Part shown: positions 36,921-46,386 of the stretch, piece after piece | Layout of the letters: every line of letters starts with the position of its first letter | Numbering within the stretch: the stretch's first letter is position 1 | Source: Bacillus massiliigorillae | GTDB taxonomy: Bacteria > Bacillota > Bacilli > Bacillales > DSM-1321 | NCBI RefSeq assembly: GCF_000380245.2 | Contig: NZ_HG428748.1 | Span: 1-64,000 of the forward strand | Direction of reading: 5' to 3' | DNA length: 64,000 nt | Program-made: the position numbers and the translations under genes | Notes under the pieces: generated by a model | What the model was told of the DNA's origin: nothing | The model's input: the letters and a program-made list of their open reading frames with translations, nothing else | Databases searched by the model: none

Positions 36921-36959
36921 GTTCCTCAAGGAGAAATAAGCGCAAAATAGCGCTTATTC

Positions 36960-37033
36960 CACTTCATAGTCAGGTCATTTACGGCGACCCGGTAGAAACT
37001 TTCGAACCATATTATCGAGGATATACGAAGGAA
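36960..37033 (-). promoter_or_regulatory. Guanine riboswitch (guaA leader)
   Basis: Minus strand core: CGTATATCC, AAGTTTCTACCGGG, CCGTAAATGACC, TGACTATGAAG. The specificity base is C. When guanine is bound the terminator at 36855-36920 should form and guaA is shut off. Confidence 0.93.
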
Positions 37034-37091
37034 ATGATATTTAGTTATATATAAAATCAAATCCTATTGTAACAATAGTATAAAAAAGAGG

Positions 37092-39317
37092 TCAAGTTAT
37101 TGTTGTTTTCATAACTTTCTTCCATAATATTTTTGCCTGCTTCCAATTCTCCATGGAGTTTTCACCTCGATACACAACCTTTTCATAATAGAAGGTCAGT
37201 TCACTCATTTCATTTATTTGATAGGTTTCATCAACGAAATTCGCATATTCTCTCAGCGTCTGATTTTGCATTCGTTTCAATCCAGAACGTTGTAACTGCT
37301 TCAACAGTACCTCATATGCCTTCACAAAGGTTTCTTCTGTATCTTTTCTGCTAAAGTACCAGAACCATATGTAAGGTAACCATCTTCTTCTACTCATAAA
37401 CAAAGCCATTACAATTAGTACAATCAAACCGATACTTGCAACAACCATTTGCCAATTATCAGACCATTTCTCAATAAATACCTTTACCTTGTCGTTAAAG
37501 CTAGTCTGCGTTTTAGGTGTATTTTTCTCAGTTTCTTTCGGCTCAGGTTTCTTTGTTGCTTCTTTTTCCTGTTCTGGCGTTTTATCCTGAGTGGCTGTGT
37601 TACTCTTAGTATTCTCAAAACGTGTAGGATTGTTATACCCTTTTGTCGGCTCAAATGGAACCCAACCAATATTCGGGAAAAACACTTCTACCCACGAATG
37701 GGCATTGTTATTTGTGATTTCATATACGATTTTTCCATCCTCATACTTCTTGTACTCACCTTCTGTATAACCCTTAACCCATCTAGTTGGGATACCAATG
37801 GTGCGTAATAGAACAGCCATTGAGGTTGAAAAATGATCGCAATATCCCCGTTTCGTATCAAAAACAAATTGCTCTACGAAATCTTGATTTTCCTTTGGAT
37901 AAGGAATATTTTCATGATCGTATATAAACTCTGGTTTATCAAAATAATCTTCAATCGCTTTCGCTTTGTCATACCAATTTGTTTTACCTTCTGTTATCGA
38001 TTCAGCTAATTGTCGCAATCGTGACTGTACTTCTTCATCATTTGGTGTGAAGTCAGGAAGTTCTGTATATGTTCGAAATAATTCGGTCTCTGGCATCCCC
38101 TTCACTTCTTGCAACTTAGCTTTATCAAAAACAGGCATTCGATATACCGTTCTATAGCGATCTAGTTTGATATGTTGCTGTTCTAGGTCCAAGCTAACAA
38201 CTCGATTATTCATCGGTGTATATAGAAAGGATACATTCGCTCCTCTTTCTGAGTCTTGCGAAATAATCGTACTTTCAGCCATCGGTTCAGCATAAGGAAT
38301 ATGCACATATGGAAGCTTCACATCTACTTCATCAACAAGCAGCTTACTTTGTTTCACATTTTGACTACAACAACCCTCTGGAATCGCTTGTCCATTATCA
38401 AAAGACTCGATTCTAGTATTTCCTTCTGCATACCAACCTTTACCTGAGTAAATCGATTTTGATTCAACTTTCCAATAGTGCTTTTCACTTGTCTTTGCCA
38501 CAAATACCGTTGTGTCATCTCCAATAAAATCGCCGCCTAGAGTAGAATCATCAAGACCATACCCTACTTTGTTGACAGACGGCTTGTCATCTTTAAACTT
38601 TTCTGAATAAGAAACAAAAAACGGTACTGGATCTGGCCATTGTGCAGGAAACTTAGGTGAAGCAAATCCTAACATACTACTTAGCACAATCATGAAAACT
38701 AATGGTAACAGCCAAATGCTATATTGTTTTGGACTGATAAATAAGCTTTCCCTTTGAATTAGCCGGAAGAATGTTAAATTTCCTAGTAATAACAACCCGA
38801 TAATAAATAAACGAACAATTGCCCAATCACCATTGTAAGGAGTAAATGTATCAAGAATCGTTACGTATAGCACACTTAAAAAGAAGAAAAGAAAAATGCT
38901 GCGTTGAATCATCACCCAATAATGAATTAAGTATGTCATGACCCATAGTAAGAAAAACAATAGCAAAGTTTGAAAGCTAAACGACATATTATTTATGTCC
39001 AATTGAAATAACGAAACAATGCTTTGACTTACGTCTGAAATGAACGCTATTATCCACTGAATATTAAAGAATGAAAAAGCAGAGTAATATAGAAAGTAAG
39101 TTGCCCAAATGATGTATAGAACTAATAAGACAGTCTTTAGCGATGTTTTAAGTTTTAAGCAATGTAACAGAAAAGGTAGAGCAAGAAATATAAAAAAGAT
39201 ATACATATTATCTATATCTGTTAACGCCTTTAGTGGATATAGCCATTCTAATAGAAGCAAATATCCCATGATATAAAAGACAAATTGAGAAAGGCGATGC
39301 ATGGATACTTGTCTCAT
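37092..39317 (-). CDS. yebA: Transglutaminase-like membrane protein
   Basis: 741 residues. About six to seven membrane segments in the first 220 residues (TgpA-type N-terminal part), then an extracellular transglutaminase core with Cys in RGYCDHFS, His in NNAHSWVEVF and a following FEPT strand, a low-complexity Lys/Glu/Thr linker near 580-620, one more membrane segment and a DUF4129-like C-terminus. Its start overlaps the DUF58 gene by four nt. Same operon order as B. subtilis yeaC-yeaD-yebA before guaA. Substrate unknown. Confidence 0.87.
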   Translation of the reverse strand: MRQVSMHRLSQFVFYIMGYLLLLEWLYPLKALTDIDNMYIFFIFLALPFLLHCLKLKTSLKTVLLVLYIIWATYFLYYSAFSFFNIQWIIAFISDVSQSIVSLFQLDINNMSFSFQTLLLFFLLWVMTYLIHYWVMIQRSIFLFFFLSVLYVTILDTFTPYNGDWAIVRLFIIGLLLLGNLTFFRLIQRESLFISPKQYSIWLLPLVFMIVLSSMLGFASPKFPAQWPDPVPFFVSYSEKFKDDKPSVNKVGYGLDDSTLGGDFIGDDTTVFVAKTSEKHYWKVESKSIYSGKGWYAEGNTRIESFDNGQAIPEGCCSQNVKQSKLLVDEVDVKLPYVHIPYAEPMAESTIISQDSERGANVSFLYTPMNNRVVSLDLEQQHIKLDRYRTVYRMPVFDKAKLQEVKGMPETELFRTYTELPDFTPNDEEVQSRLRQLAESITEGKTNWYDKAKAIEDYFDKPEFIYDHENIPYPKENQDFVEQFVFDTKRGYCDHFSTSMAVLLRTIGIPTRWVKGYTEGEYKKYEDGKIVYEITNNNAHSWVEVFFPNIGWVPFEPTKGYNNPTRFENTKSNTATQDKTPEQEKEATKKPEPKETEKNTPKTQTSFNDKVKVFIEKWSDNWQMVVASIGLIVLIVMALFMSRRRWLPYIWFWYFSRKDTEETFVKAYEVLLKQLQRSGLKRMQNQTLREYANFVDETYQINEMSELTFYYEKVVYRGENSMENWKQAKILWKKVMKTTIT

Positions 39318-40501
39318 TTGCCTACTCCCCCTTCAAATGAAGTTGAATCGATATATTTGCAATTGATTCCTTTAACGGCAGCATCGACTTGAATTTTATT
39401 TTCATTCTGATCAAGCTTTTGCTTACCCTTCATAACTAAAAGAGTAGAAGTAGACTGACCTTTGATTGAAGAAATATAAGCTAGTAACTCTTTCGTTATT
39501 TGTGATGAAATAAAAACACAGGATGCATTAGATGGAATAGAGCGCTTATTAAAAGCCAAAGGTTGCATAGCATTCTCTTCTATTGTTGCTAAGGCATAAA
39601 ACACCTTTTGCCTCTGATGTTCACCTCTCCCAACACCTATGATTTGGTGCATTTGTGCAGTACTTGCAAACGCAATTCCTATTTGATTTTGAATCAATGT
39701 ATTGGTTATTGTTGCTGCGAATGATACCATTTCTTCAAACAAAGAGCTCGGGCTTTGGTCTAGAATAATAACAACATCTTGGCTCTGTCGCTCTTCGAAA
39801 TCTTTCGTCATCATTTCATTTCTTCTAGCAGATGCCTTCCAATGAATCCATGATTGCTTATCTCCTGGTGAATACTCTCGAACACCTGATACAATAGCTG
39901 CATCATGATGTTTTCGAACAAATGCTGATTGTTGTCCTTCCTCGTACATTGATTCAAGCTGACGAAAAGATAACTGTTGATAACTTGGATATACCAACAA
40001 CTGATGTTGGCACTCAATAGATGCTTCTTTCTCATATAAGCTTAAGAAATCACCTGCTTTAATAACGACTTGCTTAAAATCATAATCTCCCCGTACAGCC
40101 TTAGGAATCGTATAGGTTAGCTTCATTTCCTTACGAAAGAACGGAAACAATATGCCTTTTGGATAGTTAGTACTATTTTTAAGAAAACGTTCAGGTAGTT
40201 GATCTTCCACTGTTAAATAAAGCAGTGGAAAGCTATTACTACGCTTGATTGTTAACTCCACTTCCATGCGTTCTCCAGCGCGATAATCTGATTTATTAAA
40301 ACGACGACTTATTTCTATATCCTTTAAAGGGTATACACTTAATAGAATTGGATATAAAGCAAATGGTATAAAACTATAAAAAACAAACCAGCTTACAAAG
40401 CCACCTTGAAACATAGCATATATGAATGCGGCTAAAACAAGAAAAAGAACTAACCCGATTTTCACATAGGGAGCCATCATCATTCTTAACTTTTTCATCA
40501 T
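39314..40501 (-). CDS. yeaD: DUF58-family protein
   Basis: 395 residues. Two N-terminal membrane segments (about 12-50), then the DUF58 hallmark REYSPGDKQSWIHWKASAR and a von Willebrand-like core (VVIILDQSPSS). Partner of the MoxR ATPase encoded just upstream, with four-nt overlaps at both ends of the gene. Members of such trios are thought to assemble or activate protein complexes; the client here is probably the transglutaminase-like protein. Confidence 0.88.
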   Translation of the reverse strand: MMKKLRMMMAPYVKIGLVLFLVLAAFIYAMFQGGFVSWFVFYSFIPFALYPILLSVYPLKDIEISRRFNKSDYRAGERMEVELTIKRSNSFPLLYLTVEDQLPERFLKNSTNYPKGILFPFFRKEMKLTYTIPKAVRGDYDFKQVVIKAGDFLSLYEKEASIECQHQLLVYPSYQQLSFRQLESMYEEGQQSAFVRKHHDAAIVSGVREYSPGDKQSWIHWKASARRNEMMTKDFEERQSQDVVIILDQSPSSLFEEMVSFAATITNTLIQNQIGIAFASTAQMHQIIGVGRGEHQRQKVFYALATIEENAMQPLAFNKRSIPSNASCVFISSQITKELLAYISSIKGQSTSTLLVMKGKQKLDQNENKIQVDAAVKGINCKYIDSTSFEGGVGK

Positions 40502-41454
40502 TTCTTTACTAGCCTTTGAACAGGAACTGGTACACTAGCTAAAATACTTTCAATAATCGATTCTGGACTTACTCCTCCGTATTTGATCTCCGGCTTCAAA
40601 ATCATACGATGAGCAAAAACAAATGGCGTTAAATATTGAATATCATCCGGTAACACATAATCTCTTCCTTGCATTAATGCATATGCTTGTGAGGCTTTCA
40701 TTAAAGCGATTGACCCACGCGGACTCACGCCTAATTCAATACTATTATGATGACGTGTTTCATTCGCAAGCTGCACAATATATTCTTTAATCGCCTTTTC
40801 CACATGCACCTGCTTCGCTTGCTGTTGTAATTGACATACTTCTTCAATGGTTACAACAGGATGTATGTCTTCTATAGGATGATTGACTTGTGAGCGTTCT
40901 AATACTTCCACTTCTTCACTTGGATATGGATATCCCATTTCCAACTTCAATAAAAATCTATCAAGTTGAGCTTCTGGTAAAGGATATGTTCCTTCATGCT
41001 CAATTGGATTTTGCGTAGCCATAACAAGAAAAGGCTGCTCTAGCTTATGTGTTACGCCATCAATCGTTACACTCGCTTCCTCCATCCCTTCGAGGAGAGC
41101 AGATTGTGTTTTCGGTGAAGTACGGTTAATTTCATCAGCCAGAATAATATTTCCCATAAGAGGACCTGGACGGAATACAAATTCCTGATTCTTTGGATTA
41201 TAAATGCTTGTCCCTGTTACGTCTGACGGTAATAAATCAGGTGTAAACTGAATTCGTTTGAAACTAGCGTCAATCGATGTAGCAAGTGCACGTACCATCA
41301 TTGTTTTTCCTACCCCTGGAACATCTTCTAATAGCACATGCCCCTCTGCTAATAAAGCGACTAAACTTAATTCAGCAATATTTCTTTTCCCAATCATTAC
41401 CCCATCTATATTTTGTAAAATGGCTTCAATAACACTATTTTTTTGTTCGTACAC
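40498..41454 (-). CDS. yeaC: MoxR-family AAA+ ATPase
   Basis: 318 residues. Walker A EDVPGVGKT near residue 44, Walker B NIILADEINR, ATQNPIEHEGTYPLPEAQ and the C-terminal lid. Starts at GTG behind AAGGGGG. MoxR proteins are chaperone-like ATPases working with DUF58/vWA partners, as encoded next. First gene of the three-gene operon. Confidence 0.9.
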   Translation of the reverse strand: MYEQKNSVIEAILQNIDGVMIGKRNIAELSLVALLAEGHVLLEDVPGVGKTMMVRALATSIDASFKRIQFTPDLLPSDVTGTSIYNPKNQEFVFRPGPLMGNIILADEINRTSPKTQSALLEGMEEASVTIDGVTHKLEQPFLVMATQNPIEHEGTYPLPEAQLDRFLLKLEMGYPYPSEEVEVLERSQVNHPIEDIHPVVTIEEVCQLQQQAKQVHVEKAIKEYIVQLANETRHHNSIELGVSPRGSIALMKASQAYALMQGRDYVLPDDIQYLTPFVFAHRMILKPEIKYGGVSPESIIESILASVPVPVQRLVKK

Positions 41455-41639
41455 TAATATGCCCCCTTGTGTATGAATATTAAGAAAATTTAAATCACTA
41501 CCAATAATACCATTTTTCTACTATTCAATTGTTGGAAATTACTAACATAATTAAATAATCTTATACATATTACATGTTTTTCTCTGGCTAATGTGCATAA
41601 AACTAAATTTGGTATATATATTTCATGTTTTGTGCGCAT

Positions 41640-41685
41640 AAAAAAGCGACGTATGAAATTTATTTCATACGTCGCTTTTGCTGTT
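41640..41685. terminator. Terminator of the cstA gene
   Basis: AAAAGCGACGTATGAAA pairs with TTTCATACGTCGCTTTT around TAAA; T-run on the minus strand side. Confidence 0.9.
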
Positions 41686-41691
41686 CCTACT

Positions 41692-43494
41692 TTAAGGTGT
41701 TGTCACTTTCGGTCCATCTAGTTTGACATGTGGATTGCTCCATAACTCTTTCCATTTCTTAAGCGCAGCAATCATAATAACTAATCCTAATGCAAGCATG
41801 ATGATTGATAATGTACCGTTTAAAGCACTATATCCAGCCGCTGCTTTATTCCAATAAACATTCTTCACCATCCAGTAGCCTGCATAGTTTACTGTTACAT
41901 ACAAGTAAGCTAGAGGAACAAGACAAGTTAGCATATACCAACGTTTATCCGCGATTTTCAGAATAACAGTTGCGCCAATAATTAAGCCTATAGAAGCCAT
42001 TAGCTGATTGGAAACTCCAAACAATGCCCAAATAGAGCCAATATCTCCTGAATAGAGTAAGTATCCCCATAAGAAGCAGGCTAATGCACTAGCAAAGATG
42101 GAACCCGGAATCCAGTCAGTCTTCTTCAATGGTTTATACACATCACCTAAGAAATCTTGAATTAAATATCGTGCTACGCGAGTTCCAGCATCGATTGCTG
42201 TTAAAATAAATACCGCTTCAAACATAATAACGAATTGATAGAAGTATGAAGCAAGATGACTAAACCATTTAATCCCCGTAAAGATATAAGTCATACCTAC
42301 TGCAAGTGTTACCGCTCCACCTGTTCGTCCTTCTAAATCCATGCCAATCTCTTTACTAAGAGCTGGTAAGTTTTCTACAGTCATACCTAATGTTTTAAAC
42401 ACTTCTGGTGTAGAGTTAATTGCAAAATAATCAGATGGATGTAGAGCTGTTGCTGCAATTAATGCCATGATCCCAACAAGACACTCGACAAGCATTGCTC
42501 CAAATCCTACAACCTTAATATCAGTCCAACGGTCAAGCATTTTGGGCGTTGTTCCTGATCCTACAAAGGCATGGAACCCTGAGATAGCTCCACAAGCAAT
42601 TGTGATGGAAACAAACGGCCAAACAGGTCCAGCATTAATTGGACCACCACCGCTAACAAATTCCGTGAATCCAGGCATTTGAATAACAGGGTTAACAACA
42701 AATACGCCGATAATAAGTGCAATAAACACGCCAATTTTCATAAAGCTACTTAAGTAATCGCGAGGTGCAAGTAATAACCAAACTGGTAAAGCAGCCGCAA
42801 AGAAAGCATAAATAGGTAAAATAATAGCTAATGTCTTTGTATCAAGCGTTAATAAATCGCCAAGTGCTGTACCTTGAATTTTTGGTCCTAAGAAAACACC
42901 TACCATTAAAAGAATAAAACCAATAGTCGAAGTTAATCCTAAATTACCTGTCTTTTTATAAGCAATACCTACTAGCATCGCAATTGGAATTGTAATGGCT
43001 ACAGCAAATGTACCCCAAGGATTATTTTGCAGGGCATTTAATACAACCATTGAAAGACCGGCCATAGTAATCGTAATGATAAATAGCATAGCAAGTCCTG
43101 TACAAAAGCCTGCAACTGGTCCTAATTCATCCTTTGCTACTTCAGATAAAGACTTCCCTTTCTTTTTCATAGAAGCAAATAAAACAACCGCGTCGTGTAC
43201 AGCTCCCCCAATTACCGCTCCAATTAATAACCATATTAATCCTGGTAAATATCCAAACTGTGCTGCAAGGATTGGACCTACCAGTGGTCCTGCTGCTGCA
43301 ATCGCTGCAAAATGGTGTCCAAATGTTACCCATTTATTTGTTGGAACATAGTCTTTTCCATCTGCTAATTCATGTGCAGGTGTTGGAATTGAATCATCTA
43401 GCTTTAAGACCTTCATTGCCATGAATGTGCCATACAAACGGTAAGCAATCATTAATATACACATAGAAGCAATAACAATAGTAATCGCATTCAT
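41692..43494 (-). CDS. cstA: CstA-type carbon starvation / pyruvate transporter
   Basis: 600 residues, around sixteen membrane segments. Conserved GHHFAAIAAAGPLVGPILAAQ and SGFHAFVGSGTTPKML identify the CstA family, shorter than E. coli CstA and BtsT (about 700). BtsT transports pyruvate; CstA was first linked to peptide and pyruvate uptake during starvation. A LytS/LytTR pair is encoded directly upstream in the same direction, the arrangement known for pyruvate-sensing BtsSR and YpdAB systems. Confidence 0.92.
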   Translation of the reverse strand: MNAITIVIASMCILMIAYRLYGTFMAMKVLKLDDSIPTPAHELADGKDYVPTNKWVTFGHHFAAIAAAGPLVGPILAAQFGYLPGLIWLLIGAVIGGAVHDAVVLFASMKKKGKSLSEVAKDELGPVAGFCTGLAMLFIITITMAGLSMVVLNALQNNPWGTFAVAITIPIAMLVGIAYKKTGNLGLTSTIGFILLMVGVFLGPKIQGTALGDLLTLDTKTLAIILPIYAFFAAALPVWLLLAPRDYLSSFMKIGVFIALIIGVFVVNPVIQMPGFTEFVSGGGPINAGPVWPFVSITIACGAISGFHAFVGSGTTPKMLDRWTDIKVVGFGAMLVECLVGIMALIAATALHPSDYFAINSTPEVFKTLGMTVENLPALSKEIGMDLEGRTGGAVTLAVGMTYIFTGIKWFSHLASYFYQFVIMFEAVFILTAIDAGTRVARYLIQDFLGDVYKPLKKTDWIPGSIFASALACFLWGYLLYSGDIGSIWALFGVSNQLMASIGLIIGATVILKIADKRWYMLTCLVPLAYLYVTVNYAGYWMVKNVYWNKAAAGYSALNGTLSIIMLALGLVIMIAALKKWKELWSNPHVKLDGPKVTTP

Positions 43495-43587
43495 TATTGG
43501 TCAACCCCCTTATTCATTCGTTAGTAAAAGCATATACTACTATTCTTTGAAAACATCAATTTCAATTTAAAACGTCAAAAACGAACG

Positions 43588-43618
43588 ATGAAAAGCATGA
43601 TTGGTCAGTTGAAATGCA
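43588..43618 (-). promoter_or_regulatory. LytTR-type direct repeat before cstA
   Basis: Minus strand: TGCATTTCAA (43609-43618), 11-nt spacer, TGCTTTTCAT (43588-43597), a 21-bp period. This is the layout of LytTR regulator sites; E. coli YpdB recognises GGCATTTCAT repeats with the same spacing. It lies about 95-125 nt upstream of the cstA ATG. Confidence 0.7.
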
Positions 43619-43657
43619 AAAAACAAAAACAAAATACCATGAAGATAGTGTAAAACA

Positions 43658-43704
43658 GAAAAAAATCGCCTTATCACTACATAATGAAGTACAAAGACGA
43701 TTTA
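43658..43704 (-). terminator. Terminator of the response regulator gene
   Basis: Minus strand: AAATCGTCTT pairs with AAGGCGATTT, followed by seven T; loop of about 22 nt. Confidence 0.6.
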
Positions 43705-43714
43705 ATCACTAACT

Positions 43715-44461
43715 CTATAATCCTATTCGTTTTTTTAATTCTTTCGTATATGTTCTACTTACGGGCACTGACGCTCCGTCCTGCATAATGAGATTATAAG
43801 TAGAATGAAACCACGGTTGTAATTCTTTTACTTGATCTAAATTTACTAGAAATGCTCTATGAACCCTAAATAACGATGTATTCGTTAACTTACGTTCAAA
43901 TGCTACTAATGATTCTGCCGCTTCATATTTCATCGTGCTTGTGGCAATGATTGTTTTTCCTTCTTCTGATGTTAAGTATAGAATATCGTTCACCTTTACT
44001 AGTGCGATTCGATCCTCTAAAGTAACAGCCAATTTCTCAATAGCATTTCCTTCTTTTTTTGTTACTTTATCCTCGGAAAATTGTTGTCCTTTTTTCGCTT
44101 CAACGGACTTTTGTAACTTCAAGATCGTTTGATGCACTCTATTTTCTTCAAATGGTTTCAAGATATAATCAAATGCACTTAGCTCAAATGCCTTCAATGC
44201 ATATTCGTCATACGCTGTTGCAAACACTATTTCCGGTCGATCAACCATATTTTGAATACGCTCTGCTAATTCTAAACCACTTTCTTCTGCAAGTTGAATA
44301 TCAAGAAATATCACATCGGCGTCCATATAAGGTAATTGTTCAATAGCGTCCTTCACATTGTCAGTTTCTCCGGCAATTTCAATGACTTTACATCTATTCA
44401 ATAAATAGCTGAGTTCATCTCTAGCTAATGGCTCATCATCCACTATAAAGGCTCTTAACAT
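43715..44461 (-). CDS. LytTR-family response regulator
   Basis: About 248 residues. Receiver domain (1-120) with the phosphorylation aspartate in DVIFLDIQLAEESG and the lysine in FDYILKPF; LytTR DNA-binding domain (about 145-248). ATG at 44461 has GGAG eight nt upstream; a GTG at 44470 lies inside that site. It overlaps the end of the sensor kinase gene. The probable target is the cstA promoter, which shows LytTR-like repeats. Confidence 0.9.
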   Translation of the reverse strand: MLRAFIVDDEPLARDELSYLLNRCKVIEIAGETDNVKDAIEQLPYMDADVIFLDIQLAEESGLELAERIQNMVDRPEIVFATAYDEYALKAFELSAFDYILKPFEENRVHQTILKLQKSVEAKKGQQFSEDKVTKKEGNAIEKLAVTLEDRIALVKVNDILYLTSEEGKTIIATSTMKYEAAESLVAFERKLTNTSLFRVHRAFLVNLDQVKELQPWFHSTYNLIMQDGASVPVSRTYTKELKKRIGL

Positions 44462-46214
44462 CCTCTTCACTCCATTTACTCTGTTTTAACGGCAAGCGAA
44501 TTATGATTTTTGTTCCTCTACCAACTTGGCTAACTACTTCAAATGATGCTTCATCTCCATATAACTCTTCAATTCGCTGCTTAATATTTCGTAAAGCCGT
44601 ACCCGTTCCTTTTGGAGAATGTACTGCTGTATTCCCTAGATTACCTACATGTTCTGGAGAAATCCCAATGCCATTGTCCTCCGTAATTACTACCATTTGC
44701 TCTTCTTCTAAAAAGACACGCACAATCACATTGCCCTTCTTTGTTCTTACAAACGCATGATGAATGGCATTTTCCACTAATGGCTGTAATGTAAACGGTG
44801 GAATTAGTACTTCTTTCAAGGCTGGATCAATGTCCATGCATATCAAATATTTATCAGGAAATCTTGCTTGCTCAATCGACAAGTACGCTTCTACATGCTC
44901 CAATTCCTTCGATAATGGTACTAGCATCTGTCTCGCACCGTGAATATTACTTCTAAAAAATGTACTTAATTGAATTAATAGATTACGAGCTTTATCAGCA
45001 TCTATTCTCACAAGACTTGATATCGTATTTAAGCTATTAAATAAGAAGTGAGGATGCACTTGGGCGTGAAGTGCTTTAATCTCTGCATCCTTCAATAGCT
45101 TACGTTGTAGCTCTGCCTCCGCTAATTCAAGCTGTGTAGAAAATAGTTTACTAAGCCCTTCTGCTAACTCTTGTTCAACGGTAGTTAAACGAGCTGAATT
45201 GGTAAAATACATCTTCAATGAGCCAACCGTTTGATGATGTGCATTTAACGGTAAAACAATCGCGGCTTGTAACGGGCAATCCGCACGGTTACATCCAATT
45301 TCGATTCGATTTTTTGCTGTAATGATTCGCCCTTGTTCTAGTACTTTTTTGGTTAATTTAGTCAAAATATTCTGTTTTTGACTATGATGATCTCCTCCAG
45401 CACCAATATGAGCGAGTACCTTATCATTATCTGTTATAGAAATAGCATCTGCCTTCGTCTCATCGTAAATAATTTCAGCTACCTTTTGACAAGATTCCTC
45501 GTTCAAGCCTTTACGAAAGTGTGGTAACGTTAATTGCGCAATATGTAGCGCTTTATGCGTCTGCAATGCTTGTGTACGTTCTTCCTCTGACACCATGGTT
45601 TTAATAATCAGCATAAACATTAATGTTCCAAACCCATTCATCACAATCATTGGAATAGCAATAATCTCTACAAGATGAACTGCGGATGAGAAAGGTTTTG
45701 CAACAAGTAAAATAAATGCCATTTGAAATACTTCCATTACGATACCGATGACAACCGCTCTTTTATAAGAAAGACTTTTCTTAATCCCTAATTTTTTCCC
45801 GAGGAGTCCCGTAATGATTCCCGCTATGATGGTAGATACGCCACATGCTACTGCTGTAAAACCACCAAGTGTCAAACGATGCAAGCCTGCTATTAAACCA
45901 ACACCTAGTCCAACAATCGGGCCCCCTAGTAAACCACCAATTGCCACCCCCATCACTCTTGTATTCGCTAATGCTCCTTCAAGCTCTACGTTCACTTGCC
46001 AAACTTGGGCATTAATAAAGCCTTTTTCTATTTGAATACCAGTATAATTACTAATCACGCCAAAAATACCAAAAATCAAAATCAATATTGCTTTTTCTTT
46101 CTTCCCATGCTCGTTGTGAATCATCTGTCGAAAGGATTTTAGCCGTGATAATAAAAAAGCTAGAATGATTAATAACCCCACTCTTTCTAGCATTAATGGT
46201 AATAATTCAAACAT
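44436..46214 (-). CDS. LytS-like sensor histidine kinase
   Basis: 592 residues. N-terminal 5TM-5TMR_LYT membrane domain (about 1-205), a GAF-like part (about 220-360), His_kinase motif with the phospho-acceptor in HAQVHPHFLFNSLNTI, then the ATPase domain (ENAIHHAF, GIGISPEHVGNLG, GTGTALRNI). Senses an extracellular signal; related kinases respond to pyruvate, and the nearby CstA-type carrier fits that. Pair with the overlapping LytTR gene. Confidence 0.9.
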   Translation of the reverse strand: MFELLPLMLERVGLLIILAFLLSRLKSFRQMIHNEHGKKEKAILILIFGIFGVISNYTGIQIEKGFINAQVWQVNVELEGALANTRVMGVAIGGLLGGPIVGLGVGLIAGLHRLTLGGFTAVACGVSTIIAGIITGLLGKKLGIKKSLSYKRAVVIGIVMEVFQMAFILLVAKPFSSAVHLVEIIAIPMIVMNGFGTLMFMLIIKTMVSEEERTQALQTHKALHIAQLTLPHFRKGLNEESCQKVAEIIYDETKADAISITDNDKVLAHIGAGGDHHSQKQNILTKLTKKVLEQGRIITAKNRIEIGCNRADCPLQAAIVLPLNAHHQTVGSLKMYFTNSARLTTVEQELAEGLSKLFSTQLELAEAELQRKLLKDAEIKALHAQVHPHFLFNSLNTISSLVRIDADKARNLLIQLSTFFRSNIHGARQMLVPLSKELEHVEAYLSIEQARFPDKYLICMDIDPALKEVLIPPFTLQPLVENAIHHAFVRTKKGNVIVRVFLEEEQMVVITEDNGIGISPEHVGNLGNTAVHSPKGTGTALRNIKQRIEELYGDEASFEVVSQVGRGTKIIIRLPLKQSKWSEEDVKSLYSG

Positions 46215-46283
46215 TTGAGCTACCCCTTAGTATTTTTTTGTACAATCATTATACAACAATAAAATAAAAAGTTGATTGACAAA

Positions 46284-46302
46284 GGCTTTCATACTGACCA
46301 AT
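46284..46302. promoter_or_regulatory. LytTR-like motif before the sensor kinase gene
   Basis: GGCTTTCATACTGACCAAT on the plus strand shares TTTCA(T)ACTGACCAAT with the minus strand of the cstA repeat. It is in opposite orientation with respect to the gene. Possible autoregulation. Confidence 0.4.
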
Positions 46303-46307
46303 TGAAA

Positions 46308-46358
46308 TAAAAAAGTCTGTTTTCTTCATACATAAAAATATGAAGAAGACAGACTTTA
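46308..46358 (-). terminator. Terminator of the lipoprotein gene
   Basis: Minus strand: AAGTCTGTCTTCTTCATA pairs with TATGAAGAAAACAGACTT, followed by TTTTTA. Confidence 0.85.
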
Positions 46359-46386
46359 TATGATTAGCTTTCGGCTATTAATCTCT

